62,818 bases of DNA from Lachnospiraceae bacterium. GTDB lineage: Bacteria; Bacillota; Clostridia; Lachnospirales; Lachnospiraceae. Where the stretch lies: contig SVFI01000013.1 of NCBI GenBank assembly GCA_015056905.1, positions 1-62,818 on the forward strand, read 5' to 3'. Below are positions 16,693 to 26,555 of this stretch, in pieces (the stretch's first letter is position 1; each line of letters begins with the position of its first letter). The notes beneath the pieces were generated by a model. It saw nothing but the letters and a program-made list of their open reading frames with translations, did no database searches and was not told the origin of the DNA. Made by a program: the position numbers and the translations under genes.

Positions 16693-17358
16693 ATGAAGTA
16701 TCATTTTTTAGGAAAAGTCGTTTTTGAAGACGGCGCTTATCTGATTAAAATTCCGTTCAATGTATGGGAAGTATGTACCGGTCAGGGAAGTTTCCCGGTA
16801 GAGGTTGTTGCAGAAGGCAAAGAATTCTCCTGCGACCTGACACCTCTCGGAAAGGGGCTTTACAACATCCCTCTGACGGATGAACTTGCCAACGCACTTC
16901 CTGAGATGTGCGATGTGACGTTCCGCGTTGTGGAACATGTGGCGAATGTAAGTGGAAACAGTCCTTATTCCCTCGAAAATCCGATTCGTAAAGTCGACAG
17001 CATGAAGCTTATCACACAGCCGAACGACGGTCTTTGCGGACAGACATGTATCGCGATGCTTGCAGGCATTACGCTTGATGAAGCATGTGAAGTGATGCAT
17101 TGCCGTGACTGGCAGGCCAATATGGGTCGTATGATTATTTCCCTCGACTATCTCGGCATTGCACATGCTGACACGATTGAGTACGCAAGCGGCGATAAAG
17201 TACAGTTGCCGAAATGTGCAATTTTGATGGAAAAAATGGGACGTTTTAGCCACTATCTTATCTGGTATGACGGAACTTACTTTGATCCGACAGAAGGTAT
17301 TCTTGAAAGCTTTGATAAGAACAACCTTGTCGGCTATTTGGAAATTAAGACATTCTAA
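16693..17358 (+). CDS. DUF1905 domain fused to a C39-like papain-fold domain
   Basis: A 221-residue protein without signal peptide. Residues 1-85 match the DUF1905 pattern (GAYLIKIPFNVWE, then PVEVVAEGKEF and LTPLGKGLYNIPL). Residues about 105-215 look like a C39-type cysteine peptidase fold: LITQPNDGLCGQTCIAM with the catalytic Cys after LCGQT, then FSHYLIWYDG supplying a His and YFDPTEG an Asp. C39 domains normally cut double-glycine leaders within exporters or act in secreted proteins; a free cytosolic DUF1905 fusion is unusual. GTGAGG precedes the ATG. It is followed 43 bases later by the secreted esterase gene. Substrate unknown. Confidence 0.75.
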   Translation: MKYHFLGKVVFEDGAYLIKIPFNVWEVCTGQGSFPVEVVAEGKEFSCDLTPLGKGLYNIPLTDELANALPEMCDVTFRVVEHVANVSGNSPYSLENPIRKVDSMKLITQPNDGLCGQTCIAMLAGITLDEACEVMHCRDWQANMGRMIISLDYLGIAHADTIEYASGDKVQLPKCAILMEKMGRFSHYLIWYDGTYFDPTEGILESFDKNNLVGYLEIKTF

Positions 17359-17401
17359 AAGAATATTCTGAGATTGAAACACTTGTAAACGGGGGCAACA
17401 A

Positions 17402-18448
17402 ATGAAAAAATATACGAAATTACTACTATTTGCGCTTTCTCTGGCACTTTTCATGTTCCACACATTGCCGGTAGAAGCAGCATCTGCCAAAATCAGCATG
17501 AACAAACTGTCACTGATTCCTGGAGAAACCTACACCTTGACGGTGGAAAACAACATGGACAAAATTAAATGGTCTTCCAACCAAAAGAAGGTAGCCAAGG
17601 TAAACTCCAAAGGTAAGGTCACGGCAGTAGCTCCGGGCAAAGCCAAGATTACAGCGAAAATCGGTTCCAAAAAATATACTTGCACGGTCGTTGTCAGAGG
17701 TACGGTTGACATCATCGTATTCTGCGGACAGAGCAATATGACCGGTGTCGGAAACGCCATCGAAGCACCGAGACTCACGCAGGGCGCCGGTTATGCGTTT
17801 AATTACGTGACAAACAAGAAGAATTTTCCGGTCCTTAAAGAGCCGTTCGGTTACGGACAAGACGATTCCTATTTTGCAAACACAGGCTATTGCCGAGGCT
17901 CTATGGTAACAGCATTTGCCAATGCTTACTACAAACAGACAAACACTCCTATTATCGCTGTTCCGGCGTCATGCGTCGGCTCCGGTAGTGTTTCATGGAA
18001 GGACACCCGTTACAAGGGCGTTATCAAGAGAGTCAACGCAGCAGTCAGTCTCGCTAAGAAAAAGAAACTCAAAATCGGTCATGTTTATATGGTCTGGATG
18101 CAGGGTGAAAATGACGCATTTGCAGATATGTCCGCCAAAATGCATAAGAACAACCTTAAATCAATTGTAAAAAATGTGATGAAAAAGACACCGGTTGAGA
18201 AATGCATGATAATTCTTATTGCAAACTACAACCGAAGTTCCAAAATCGGAAAGAATTTTACACGCATTCAAAAAGCACAGAGAGATCTGTGCAAATCGAA
18301 TAACAATTTTGTATTGATTTCATCGAAAGCGACAACGCTTTCCGATGACTATTTCCTGGAAGACGGTATTCACATTATTCAGAACGGTCTGAATAAAATC
18401 GGTTCGCATGCAGGAAAAATCGCAGGAAAATATGCTAAGTCACACTAG
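17402..18448 (+). CDS. Secreted SGNH-type carbohydrate esterase with Ig-like domain
   Basis: A 348-residue exported enzyme. Residues 1-28 are a signal peptide ending VEAAS. A bacterial Ig-like Big_2 domain covers about 29-100 (ITAKIGSKKYTCTVVV). The catalytic part begins VDIIVFCGQSNMTGVG, with the nucleophilic Ser in GQSNM, then YMVWMQGENDA and, near the end, EDGIHIIQNG supplying Asp/His. This matches the sialate O-acetylesterase-like (SASA/CE6) SGNH group, which removes acetyl groups from sugars or xylan. No anchor is visible, so the protein is probably free or wall-bound through Big_2. Its 3' end overlaps the convergent gene by 14 bases. Confidence 0.88.
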   Translation: MKKYTKLLLFALSLALFMFHTLPVEAASAKISMNKLSLIPGETYTLTVENNMDKIKWSSNQKKVAKVNSKGKVTAVAPGKAKITAKIGSKKYTCTVVVRGTVDIIVFCGQSNMTGVGNAIEAPRLTQGAGYAFNYVTNKKNFPVLKEPFGYGQDDSYFANTGYCRGSMVTAFANAYYKQTNTPIIAVPASCVGSGSVSWKDTRYKGVIKRVNAAVSLAKKKKLKIGHVYMVWMQGENDAFADMSAKMHKNNLKSIVKNVMKKTPVEKCMIILIANYNRSSKIGKNFTRIQKAQRDLCKSNNNFVLISSKATTLSDDYFLEDGIHIIQNGLNKIGSHAGKIAGKYAKSH

Positions 18449-18695
18449 CAAACTTTTCTGCATGAAGTTCATTTAACCAGCGTACAGCTTCCTCCTTACC
18501 TTCTTCGGTAAGGGGGAAGTTCTTTTTTATCATTGTCTCTTTGTCCGCTTTCGAATAGCAGAGAGGCTCCGGCCACACAGACACTTCCATCTCTCCGTCC
18601 CCGCTCTTTCTCATCATGTAGCGCATACCTTTATATCCGCCCGTGTATTCCACCTTCTTGATATATGCAACGGATATTTTATTTCCTTCTATCAT
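18435..18695 (-). CDS. Small conserved-looking hypothetical protein
   Basis: An 86-residue soluble protein that I cannot assign to a family. It has a beta-rich first half (VAYIKKVEYTGGYKGMRYMM, SVWPEPLCYSKA) and a helical second half (LTEEGKEEAVRWLNELHAE). It lies six bases after glpK and looks co-transcribed with it. Its last codons overlap the end of the convergent esterase gene, and the terminator for that gene is embedded in its coding sequence. Coding status is supported by operon position and sensible composition, not by a known domain. Confidence 0.7.
   Translation of the reverse strand: MIEGNKISVAYIKKVEYTGGYKGMRYMMRKSGDGEMEVSVWPEPLCYSKADKETMIKKNFPLTEEGKEEAVRWLNELHAEKFASVT
18488..18525 (+). 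terminator. Esterase terminator embedded in the opposing gene
   Basis: CTTCCTCCTTACC, loop TTCTTC and GGTAAGGGGGAAG form a 13-pair stem with one G-U pair, followed by TTCTTTTTT on the plus strand. It ends the esterase transcript 40-75 bases after its stop codon while lying within codons of the 86-residue gene. Confidence 0.8.
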
Positions 18696-18700
18696 CCTTA

Positions 18701-20221
18701 TTACTCCTCATCATCCGCCCAGTACAGCGCAGCGCGAATTGCCTTTGACCAGCCTTTCTTGCGCAGACATCTCTCCTCCTGCTCCATCACAGGCTCAAAT
18801 GTCTTCTCAAGCTGCCAGTTTTCTTTAATTTCTTTTTTATCCTTCCAGTAACCGACTGCTAACCCCGCCAAATATGCAGCACCGAGCGCTGTCGTCTCAA
18901 TACATTTCGGTCGCATGACACTGCTGCCTAAAATATCCGCCTGAAACTGCATCAGAAAATCGTTGGCACTTGCACCTCCATCGACTTTCACCGCCGTCAA
19001 ATTAAGATTGGAATCCTTTTCCATCGCCGTCAGGAGGTCACACGTCTGGTACGCGATAGATTCCAGCGTTGCACGCACGAAATGCTCTCTCTTGCATCCG
19101 CTCGTCATTCCGACCATCATACCTCTTGCATACGGATTCCAGTAAGGCGCGCCAAGACCTGCAAAAGCAGGAACAAGATAAACGCCCTTTGTATCCGAAA
19201 CACTCTCACAGAGCTGCTGTGTCTGCGGCGCATGTTCAATGAGTCCGATACCGTCGCGAAGCCACTGAATGGCTGCTCCGGCCACAAATACACTTCCCTC
19301 AAGCGCGTATTCCACATGACCACTCCGGTTATCATCACTCTCACAGCTCGCTGCAATCGTTGTGAGAAGCCCTGAACCGGAATGAACCGCCTCGGTTCCC
19401 GTGTTCATCAGCAGAAAACACCCTGTTCCATATGTATTTTTTGCATCTCCTTTTTCAAACGCACACTGTCCGAAGAGCGCAGCCTGCTGGTCGCCTGCTG
19501 CTCCCGCAATCGGAATATTTTCCCCGAGAGACCCAAGATTTGCATGACCATACACATAACTGCTCGGTTTCACTTCCGGAAGCATACTTGCAGGAATGCG
19601 GAAATATTCCAAAATCTTCGCATCCCATGTAAGCGAATGAATATCAAACAGCATGGTTCTGGATGCATTTGTATAGTCCGTCACATGGACTCTGCCTTTG
19701 GTGAGGTTGTAAATCAGCCATGTATCCACCGTTCCGAATAGGAGCTCTCCCTTTTCCGCCTTCTCTCTCACACCTTCCACATGGTCTAATATCCACGCAA
19801 TTTTAGACGCGGAAAAATAAGCATCCGGTATAAGTCCTGTTTTTTCTTTGATATAAGCACACAACTCCGGGTTCTCTTCCTTCAGCTTATCAATCTGCTC
19901 CGCAGTTCTTCGGCATTGCCACACAATGGCATTGTACACCGGTTCGCCCGTTTCTCTATCCCAGACAATCGCCGTTTCACGCTGATTCGTAATTCCGATG
20001 GCCACGATTTTTTCATCTTCTGACAGAAGCGTCATTGCCTCCGCCATGACAGAATACTGGGAAGACCATATCTCCTTCGGATTGTGCTCTACCCAGCCCG
20101 GCTGCGGGTAAATCTGTGTGTATTCTTTCTGGGCCTTCGCCCGAATATTTCCTTTTTTATCAAATAAAATACATCTCGAACTGGTCGTCCCCTGGTCGAG
20201 TGCCATGATATATTCTCTCAT
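18701..20221 (-). CDS. glpK: Glycerol kinase
   Basis: A 506-residue FGGY-family kinase making glycerol-3-phosphate from glycerol and ATP in the cytosol. The start ([16 protein letters not shown]) has AAGAGGA just upstream; an ATG seven codons earlier includes that site in frame and is rejected. ATP-binding signatures [27 protein letters not shown] and [19 protein letters not shown] are intact and length is typical. No GlpF facilitator or GlpD/GlpA dehydrogenase is adjacent; it is instead the fifth gene of a mixed operon behind an Xaa-Pro aminopeptidase. Confidence 0.96.
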   Translation of the reverse strand: MREYIMALDQGTTSSRCILFDKKGNIRAKAQKEYTQIYPQPGWVEHNPKEIWSSQYSVMAEAMTLLSEDEKIVAIGITNQRETAIVWDRETGEPVYNAIVWQCRRTAEQIDKLKEENPELCAYIKEKTGLIPDAYFSASKIAWILDHVEGVREKAEKGELLFGTVDTWLIYNLTKGRVHVTDYTNASRTMLFDIHSLTWDAKILEYFRIPASMLPEVKPSSYVYGHANLGSLGENIPIAGAAGDQQAALFGQCAFEKGDAKNTYGTGCFLLMNTGTEAVHSGSGLLTTIAASCESDDNRSGHVEYALEGSVFVAGAAIQWLRDGIGLIEHAPQTQQLCESVSDTKGVYLVPAFAGLGAPYWNPYARGMMVGMTSGCKREHFVRATLESIAYQTCDLLTAMEKDSNLNLTAVKVDGGASANDFLMQFQADILGSSVMRPKCIETTALGAAYLAGLAVGYWKDKKEIKENWQLEKTFEPVMEQEERCLRKKGWSKAIRAALYWADDEE

Positions 20222-20245
20222 CTTTTTTCCTCTTTTAAACAATGT

Positions 20246-22048
20246 TTATATCGGAGCCGTTACCTGCGAAAGCCACTCCCGCTCGGATACTGTCAACTTA
20301 TCGGCAATAGCTTCATACACTTTCCGGTGGTAAGCATTAAGTAACTTTTTATCCTCCTCCGTAAACATTTGTATGTCGATAGCCTCCGGATCAAACGGTA
20401 CCATCGTCAATGTCTCAAAGCATAAAAACTGCCCGTACTCTGTCTTCTCTGCCTCCCTGCAGAGAATCAAATTTTCCAGACGGATACCATACTGTCCTTC
20501 CGGATAAAATCCCGGTTCGTCGGAAGTAACCATACCTGCTTCAAACATCCCCTTTGCATCCTGTCTCATACGGAATGCATTCGGACCTTCATGTACGTTG
20601 AGAAGATATCCCACACCATGTCCGGTTCCGTGATTAAAGTCAAGCCCCTGGCGGTAAAGCGGTTCCCTCGCCAAATAATCCAGATTCGCTCCGGTCAGCC
20701 CCTTCTTAAAGTATGCATTTGCCAGACGAAGATTTCCCTGTAATACAGCCGTGTAATGCCTTTTCTGCGCATCCGTAAGTGCTCCCATCACAATGGTTCT
20801 CGTAATGTCTGTCGTTCCTTCTAAATAATGTCCTCCGGTATCAACAAGCAGAAAACTCTCCGGTTTGAGCTCCGTGTCCGTTGCCTCATTCGCACTATAA
20901 TGCACAATTGCCCCATGATCCGCAAACGCAACAATCGGCGCAAAGCTCTCCCCGAGATAATGCTCCTGCTGCCCGCGAAACTGTATTAACTTCTCGGCAG
21001 CGCTGATTTCCGTCGCGTACTCTTTACGGCTTCTCACATTAGTTTTTAGCCAATATAGAAACTTCGTTACCGCAACACCGTCTTTGATGTGTGCATTGCG
21101 AATGTGCTCTGCCTCTGTTTCATTTTTTATTGCCTTCCGGAGCATAATCGGATTGCTTCCGACTAACTTTTTGCAACCGGACGGTATCGCTTCCGCCATC
21201 CGTCTGCTCGCACTCTCTGCGTCTATCCAAACAGACATATTCTCCGGAATTTGCGCGATGTCTTTGTAAAAATCTCCGTACGGACGAACCTCAATTCCGC
21301 ACACCTCCAAATAAAAGCAAATTTCCTCTTCTTCTATGTCACGATATAATACCGCCCTGTCACCGGTAATTATCATATAAGATAAAAACACCGGATTGTA
21401 TGCTATGTCACTGCCCCTAAGATTCGTCAGCCATGCAATATCATCCAGCGTAGAGAGAAGAAATACATCCGCGCCTTCCTTTTTCATATCTGCGCGAAGC
21501 TGTGAAAGTTTTTCGGTCGCGGATACTCCGGTGTAAGCTGTATCTAACCTCCATACCGGTTGCATCGGAAAGTCAGGACGTCGATTTTCCTCATCGAAAT
21601 TCCATATGTCTCCTGCCAAATCTTTGTCGGAAACTATCCTCAGCCCTTCCAACTTATCTGCAAACGAAACGCTCATAAGACGTCCGTCAAAACCGACCGC
21701 CATCTGCTCCCTGATTCCTTTTTTCTCAAAATAAGAGAGAACGAATTCCGATATGGTAGGAACATCTTTTTCTCCCATTTTCTGAAGCTTTATCCCCGTT
21801 CCCGAAAGCTGCTGCCCGGCCTGAAGAAAATATCTTCCGTCGGTCCAAAGATAGCTCTCCTCCTGCGTCACGATCAATGTACCCGCTGAACCTGTGAATC
21901 CGGAAAAATAGCGAATCAGTTTAAAATGTTCCCCGATATACTCCGAACCGTGGTAATCGTTCATGGGAATGATATAAACTGCGATATCACTATCGTTCAT
22001 CGCACTTTTTAATTGTGAGAGTCTTATATCAATTTGCTTTTTTTGCAT
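20246..22048 (-). CDS. Xaa-Pro aminopeptidase (M24B)
   Basis: A 600-residue cytosolic peptidase that removes an N-terminal residue preceding proline. It has the long three-domain architecture: two creatinase-type N-terminal domains (about 1-310), then the pita-bread catalytic domain. Metal ligands are visible in LLVDTGGHYLEGTTDITRT (two Asp), FNHGTGHGVGYLLNVHEGP (His), TSDEPGFYPEGQYGIRLEN (two Glu). A C-terminal extension of about 60 residues follows, as in eukaryotic-like XPNPEP1 forms. It lies 14 bases after the flippase gene and 24 before glpK. Confidence 0.94.
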   Translation of the reverse strand: MQKKQIDIRLSQLKSAMNDSDIAVYIIPMNDYHGSEYIGEHFKLIRYFSGFTGSAGTLIVTQEESYLWTDGRYFLQAGQQLSGTGIKLQKMGEKDVPTISEFVLSYFEKKGIREQMAVGFDGRLMSVSFADKLEGLRIVSDKDLAGDIWNFDEENRRPDFPMQPVWRLDTAYTGVSATEKLSQLRADMKKEGADVFLLSTLDDIAWLTNLRGSDIAYNPVFLSYMIITGDRAVLYRDIEEEEICFYLEVCGIEVRPYGDFYKDIAQIPENMSVWIDAESASRRMAEAIPSGCKKLVGSNPIMLRKAIKNETEAEHIRNAHIKDGVAVTKFLYWLKTNVRSRKEYATEISAAEKLIQFRGQQEHYLGESFAPIVAFADHGAIVHYSANEATDTELKPESFLLVDTGGHYLEGTTDITRTIVMGALTDAQKRHYTAVLQGNLRLANAYFKKGLTGANLDYLAREPLYRQGLDFNHGTGHGVGYLLNVHEGPNAFRMRQDAKGMFEAGMVTSDEPGFYPEGQYGIRLENLILCREAEKTEYGQFLCFETLTMVPFDPEAIDIQMFTEEDKKLLNAYHRKVYEAIADKLTVSEREWLSQVTAPI

Positions 22049-22062
22049 ATACTTTCCCTTTT

Positions 22063-23691
22063 CTAAAGCAGGTGTAATTTTTTGGCCACTCTAACAATCA
22101 TTCCGCCTTTCGGGATGTGCGCAAGCTCTTCCTCCGAGAGCGCGCCTGTTTTTATGACAAGTGTAAAATATAAAATAACCGCCACAAAAATCGAAGGAAG
22201 CAATGCTATCAGATTCACCGGAGCAAACATGTAAATCACTTTGTACACATAATATGCTGCCACGCCCATGACAATCGCGGAAAGTGTCGGCTTGATAAAG
22301 GTTTTTATCATCTCCTGCCGATATCCGAGCGCCCTTCTTACGACAAAATTATTTAAAAGACACATGAGCAGCGAATAAACAACCATCGCAATGGCGAGCG
22401 CATAGAGAGAAAGATCTGTGTACGCCAAAAGAAGCACTAAAACGACCGTCTGTACAATGAGTGCCACTGCTGCGTTGAGTACCGGAGCGTTTACCTTTCC
22501 GACACCCTGAAGTACCGCGTTCGTCAATGTTGATAATGCATAAAAAATAACAGAGATACTGATGGCACGGAGCAAAGCAGATGCTAAGGCAAGTGACTCT
22601 TTCTGCGGGAACAAAAGCTCCGTAATCGGCTGGGCAAGTGCCATCATACCGAATGCACAAGGAATGGATATCAGCATGGTCGTCTGTACTGCCACATGCA
22701 CCTGATGATGCGTTTTTTCTTTGTTACCCTGCGCATATGACGCCGAGATACTTGGAATCATTGCAGCAGACATGGACGATGCAATCGCTATCGGAATGTT
22801 CGAGATAACGACCGCCTTTCCTGCAAACACACCATAGTTGACTGCGATTTCCGACTCTGCCAGATGCATGACATATTTCATAACCTTCGTATAAATCGTT
22901 TGATTTAATGAAGTGGAAAAATTGTAAATGAAAGTACTCAAAATAAACGGCGTCACCATTCCGAATATGATACCGAATATCTGTCCGTAAGAAAGCTCAT
23001 CGTGTCTGACATCATTTCGGACTCTTTTTATAATAAGCTTCCGGTTGAGTCCGTATACTGCCCACATAAACAAAAGAGCAATAAGAACTCCGCTTCCTGT
23101 TCCGAGCGCACTACCGATGGCACCGTATATCGCTTGTGTTGTCTCACTCTGCGCTACTACTGTCTGAATCAAAAGATGGGCTGCAAGAAGACTTACCACC
23201 GCATTTAAAATCTGCTCAATAATCTGTGACACCGAAGTCTGCAACATCGTCCGGTGCGCCTGAAAATATCCGCGCAGAACACCGAGAAGCCCTGAGAGGA
23301 AAATCGTCGGTGCAAATACCCGAAGCACGGCTTCACAGTTGTCCTCAACTAACAATCCTGCCCCGAAGAAAGTAAACAGACTCGCAATTCCTCCGACGAT
23401 TACCACATAAATAATGGCACAATGAAAAATTCGATGCGCATTGCGGTATTCACGAAGTGCCAATCTTTGTGCAATTACCTTGGAAATCGCAGACGGAATA
23501 CTGTAAGAAGAAATCAGAAGGATAATCGTGTAGATATTGTAAGCACTGCTGTAATATCCGTTACCTTCATCTCCTATGATACCCGTCAGCGGAGACCGAT
23601 ATAAAATTCCGATAATGCGAACGATAATTCCTGCCATCGCGAGAATTCCCGCCTGCATGACAAATCCGTCTCTCTTACTGTTCTGACCCAT
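22063..23691 (-). CDS. MurJ/SpoVB-type polysaccharide flippase
   Basis: A 542-residue membrane protein with about 14 hydrophobic segments of the MOP superfamily (MVF/SpoVB/oligosaccharide flippase). The N-terminal pattern GIIVRIIGILYRSPLTGIIGDEGNGYYSSA is characteristic of the SpoVB/YtgP/MurJ group that moves lipid-linked sugar precursors across the membrane. The start MGQNSKRD has AGGAG upstream; an ATG five codons earlier contains that site. It could serve cell-wall or spore cortex synthesis; the exact role cannot be decided, but occurrence in an operon with housekeeping genes favours a vegetative role. Confidence 0.88.
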   Translation of the reverse strand: MGQNSKRDGFVMQAGILAMAGIIVRIIGILYRSPLTGIIGDEGNGYYSSAYNIYTIILLISSYSIPSAISKVIAQRLALREYRNAHRIFHCAIIYVVIVGGIASLFTFFGAGLLVEDNCEAVLRVFAPTIFLSGLLGVLRGYFQAHRTMLQTSVSQIIEQILNAVVSLLAAHLLIQTVVAQSETTQAIYGAIGSALGTGSGVLIALLFMWAVYGLNRKLIIKRVRNDVRHDELSYGQIFGIIFGMVTPFILSTFIYNFSTSLNQTIYTKVMKYVMHLAESEIAVNYGVFAGKAVVISNIPIAIASSMSAAMIPSISASYAQGNKEKTHHQVHVAVQTTMLISIPCAFGMMALAQPITELLFPQKESLALASALLRAISISVIFYALSTLTNAVLQGVGKVNAPVLNAAVALIVQTVVLVLLLAYTDLSLYALAIAMVVYSLLMCLLNNFVVRRALGYRQEMIKTFIKPTLSAIVMGVAAYYVYKVIYMFAPVNLIALLPSIFVAVILYFTLVIKTGALSEEELAHIPKGGMIVRVAKKLHLL

Positions 23692-23712
23692 GTGTTCTCC
23701 TGTCAAAATTTA

Positions 23713-24345
23713 TTAAAAAATCTTTTCTGCTATATCGCGAAGCTCCGTAAGACTGTCGATTGCATATTCCGCTTGCGGTACTTCTCCGAATCCGTAACGC
23801 GCCCATATAAACGGAAGGCCTGCCTTCGTTGTCGACAGATAATCGCCGAGCACATCCCCGACATAAACTGCCTTCGACAGCCCGTTTCTCTCCACAACCG
23901 TGCGGATGTTCGTGTCTTTTTCCTGCTTCGTATTCCCGAAACACTCAAAATCATCAAAATACTTCTCCAGTTTATGATACTTTAAAAAAGCCTCAATATA
24001 ACCACTCTGACAATTACTGACAACGGCAAGGAAATACTCGTTTGACAAATCTTCCAGCACTTTCTCAAGATTCGGATACAAAATTCCGCCGACCTTCTCT
24101 AAGTACTCATTTTCATAATCCATACACGCCTGCAGAATCTCCAGCGCCCGCTCTGTGCTTACCGTGTTAAAGTACGCATACGCGATATCATCCATCGTCT
24201 TCCCCATGAGGGATTCCATATCTTCCACCGTGATTTTTTTGTGGAAATCCGGCAACGAACCAATCACGACATTCCATGAATCCACAACTGCCTGTGCGCT
24301 GTCCCAAAGTGTTCCGTCCAAATCAAAAATAATACCCTTTTTCAT
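23713..24345 (-). CDS. HAD-superfamily hydrolase (phosphoglycolate phosphatase-like)
   Basis: A 210-residue cytosolic phosphatase. Motif I IFDLDGTLWDSAQ carries the nucleophile Asp and acid Asp. An all-helical cap follows (type I HAD), then motif II VVSNCQSG, and motif IV VGDVLGDYLSTTKAG. Gph/YfnB-like in size. It may act in housecleaning of toxic phosphates. It sits second in the operon, 32 bases behind the acetyltransferase gene and 21 before the flippase gene. Confidence 0.9.
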   Translation of the reverse strand: MKKGIIFDLDGTLWDSAQAVVDSWNVVIGSLPDFHKKITVEDMESLMGKTMDDIAYAYFNTVSTERALEILQACMDYENEYLEKVGGILYPNLEKVLEDLSNEYFLAVVSNCQSGYIEAFLKYHKLEKYFDDFECFGNTKQEKDTNIRTVVERNGLSKAVYVGDVLGDYLSTTKAGLPFIWARYGFGEVPQAEYAIDSLTELRDIAEKIF

Positions 24346-24377
24346 CGTATATGTCTCCTTTTCTGATGATCTGACGG

Positions 24378-24824
24378 CTACTGCTCTTCCTCCTTCGGAC
24401 GAAGATATATCATGTGGTACTCCACTTCTCCGATATCTTCATTGACCTGCTCATCGATTTTCATAAAGTGCTTGTTCTCATAAAAACAAACCGCACCGTA
24501 ATTGTTCTCAAACACATCCAGCTCTATCTTCTCATAAAGTTCGGACACATAGCGCAAAAGCTTTGTTCCGATACCCTGTCCTCGATATTCCTTGTCCACG
24601 AAAAGTCCCTGGATATAGCCTTCGTCCACTCCGACAAAACCAGTCACATAGCCATCAATTTCATATACATATACTTCTGAGCGTGGCAATAATCTTGACA
24701 CAAATCCAAAATTTCTGTCCCAATACGAAGAATCTACGAAATCATGTGCTTCCAGATTCCCATCGTACCATATCTTCATTACACGCTTTAAATCCATGTC
24801 ATAAAAATTTCTGATAAATTCCAT
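24378..24824 (-). CDS. GNAT-family N-acetyltransferase
   Basis: A 148-residue cytosolic acetyl-CoA-dependent transferase. The acetyl-CoA-binding signature is GLFVDKEYRGQGIGTKLLRY (R/Q-x-x-G-x-G/A form), followed by the conserved YENKHFMK segment. Substrate is unknown; similarity is to the small YjaB/RimI-like type. First gene of the operon that runs to glpK; the upstream region has an extended -10 TGGTATGAT on the minus strand but a poor -35. Confidence 0.9.
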   Translation of the reverse strand: MEFIRNFYDMDLKRVMKIWYDGNLEAHDFVDSSYWDRNFGFVSRLLPRSEVYVYEIDGYVTGFVGVDEGYIQGLFVDKEYRGQGIGTKLLRYVSELYEKIELDVFENNYGAVCFYENKHFMKIDEQVNEDIGEVEYHMIYLRPKEEEQ

Positions 24825-24935
24825 AAAAACCCCATTTTGTCATTTTTATCTATCATACCACATTACAAAAAAAACTTCCATTCTCCCATAACTTTTCTTT
24901 ACCACTCCCGTATAGTATCAAAAGGAGGATTTCTT

Positions 24936-26462
24936 ATGAACGAAGAAGCTATGAACTATGAAGCCCCTAAACCAAACCCCACCGGGTCGTCAAACGAAAA
25001 TGAAACTATCTGTCGTATTGTTGAAAATTTTCCGGTATTCGGACTGACAAGCGTTTTGTACGGTGTATTTTTCTGCTTTTGTTTATATCGGAACATGTAT
25101 TCCTATACATCGCTTCTGCTTTGCATTGCCACCATCGGATACTTCCTGTTTTGTTTCAGTAAACTGAAAATTGCGTCATTTAAAATGCGCAAATTTTATA
25201 TTGCTTGCATATGTTTACTCGGGTTATCGAATATGCTGACTGCAAGCTATGTACTTATTTTCCTAAACTACATAGGAATTCTGCTTCTGCTTTTCTGTTT
25301 TTTGATACAGCATTTTTACGATACGAAAAAGTGGGACTTTTCCAAATATACTTCCGCCCTGATACAGACGATGTTTTGCAGCATCGGTAGATTAAATTAT
25401 CCGTTTAAAAGCTTTTCGGTTTTTTATAAAAAGAATCAAAAACTCAAGAACTCCAAAGCTCTTTATGTTGTAATCGGTCTTTTAATTTCTGTTCCGCTGC
25501 TTCTTGTTGTGGGCTCACTATTGCTCAGTGCAGACGTCGTATTTCGGAATCTGGCAGACAATGCTTTTTCAGAACTATTTAAAGATTTTGATTTCGGTAC
25601 ACTTATAGGTATAGCCATCACAACACTGATTGGACTGACCTTCTCCTACGGTATTCTGATTGAGCTGTGCGGAAAACATATCAAACCGGAAGTCAAAGAA
25701 AAAAAGACAATGGAACCAATTATTGCGATTACTTTTACCTCTGTTCTTACTATTGTTTATTTGCTTTTCAGTGTAATTCAGATTGTGTATCTGTTTATCG
25801 GAAATATGCGACTGCCGGACAATTATACATATGCACAGTACGCGCGCGAAGGCTTTTTCCAGCTTTTGTTCGTTTGTATTATCAATTTGATTCTCGTACT
25901 GTTTTGTATGTCACATTACCGTGACAACAAAATTCTCAAAGGGATTTTGACCGTGCTTTGCGGATGTACCTATATTATGATTGCATCGAGCACAATGCGA
26001 ATGCTCATGTATATCGGAACTTACCATCTGACGTTTTTGCGAGTGTTTGTCCTGTTGGCACTGCTTGTATTGTTCCTTTGTCTGACAGGAGTGGTAATCA
26101 CTATCTATAAACCGGGATTTCCGCTGTTTACTTACATGTTGGTCGTTGTGAGCGTGTGCTATATCTCATTCTCGCTTTCCAGACCGGACACTTACATTGC
26201 GACCTACAATATTAGGGCCGAAGCTTCTGACATGTATTATTACTACGAACTTAGTCCGGACGCAGCGCCTATTTTGGCAAACGCCGGATTACTGCGCAAA
26301 GAAAAAAATGATAACAACCCTTCATATGCAGGCGAAAATTATATGAAAAATAATTATATTCATCGCTGTCGAGACGGTTACGATAACCTAAATTTCCGAC
26401 GGTTTAATCTTTCCGTTTATCAGGCAGGAAAATCCATATTGGCAAAGCAACAGATAAACTAA
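24936..26462 (+). CDS. DUF4173-type multi-pass membrane protein
   Basis: A 508-residue protein with about 12 hydrophobic helices spread from residue 40 to 430 and a hydrophilic C-terminal region of about 80 residues. The internal motif YAQYAREGFFQLLFVC matches the DUF4173/DUF4153 family, whose function is unknown. The start MNEEAMNYEAP is chosen because AAAGGAGG lies seven bases upstream; a frame extended 33 codons further has no such site. It is a lone plus-strand gene between two minus-strand operons and ends at a bidirectional terminator. Confidence 0.85.
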   Translation: MNEEAMNYEAPKPNPTGSSNENETICRIVENFPVFGLTSVLYGVFFCFCLYRNMYSYTSLLLCIATIGYFLFCFSKLKIASFKMRKFYIACICLLGLSNMLTASYVLIFLNYIGILLLLFCFLIQHFYDTKKWDFSKYTSALIQTMFCSIGRLNYPFKSFSVFYKKNQKLKNSKALYVVIGLLISVPLLLVVGSLLLSADVVFRNLADNAFSELFKDFDFGTLIGIAITTLIGLTFSYGILIELCGKHIKPEVKEKKTMEPIIAITFTSVLTIVYLLFSVIQIVYLFIGNMRLPDNYTYAQYAREGFFQLLFVCIINLILVLFCMSHYRDNKILKGILTVLCGCTYIMIASSTMRMLMYIGTYHLTFLRVFVLLALLVLFLCLTGVVITIYKPGFPLFTYMLVVVSVCYISFSLSRPDTYIATYNIRAEASDMYYYYELSPDAAPILANAGLLRKEKNDNNPSYAGENYMKNNYIHRCRDGYDNLNFRRFNLSVYQAGKSILAKQQIN

Positions 26463-26490
26463 CGCTTTCAAATAACCCTTCACATACCAA

Positions 26491-26547
26491 AAAAGGACCT
26501 TCCCGTTTGCTACACATTTTGTGTATGCGTCTCGGGAGGGTCCTTTT
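26491..26547. terminator. Bidirectional terminator
   Basis: AAAAGGACCTTCCCG and CGGGAGGGTCCTTTT pair over 15 bases with one G-U pair and a further small internal stem. It serves the DUF4173 gene from one side and the regulator gene from the other. Confidence 0.9.
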
Positions 26548-26555
26548 AATTTCCT

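Noticed and set aside
16708-17505. Minus-strand open frame of 265 residues
   Set aside because: Covers the DUF1905-C39 gene and the start of the esterase gene on the other strand; no ribosome site, sequence unlike any protein family.
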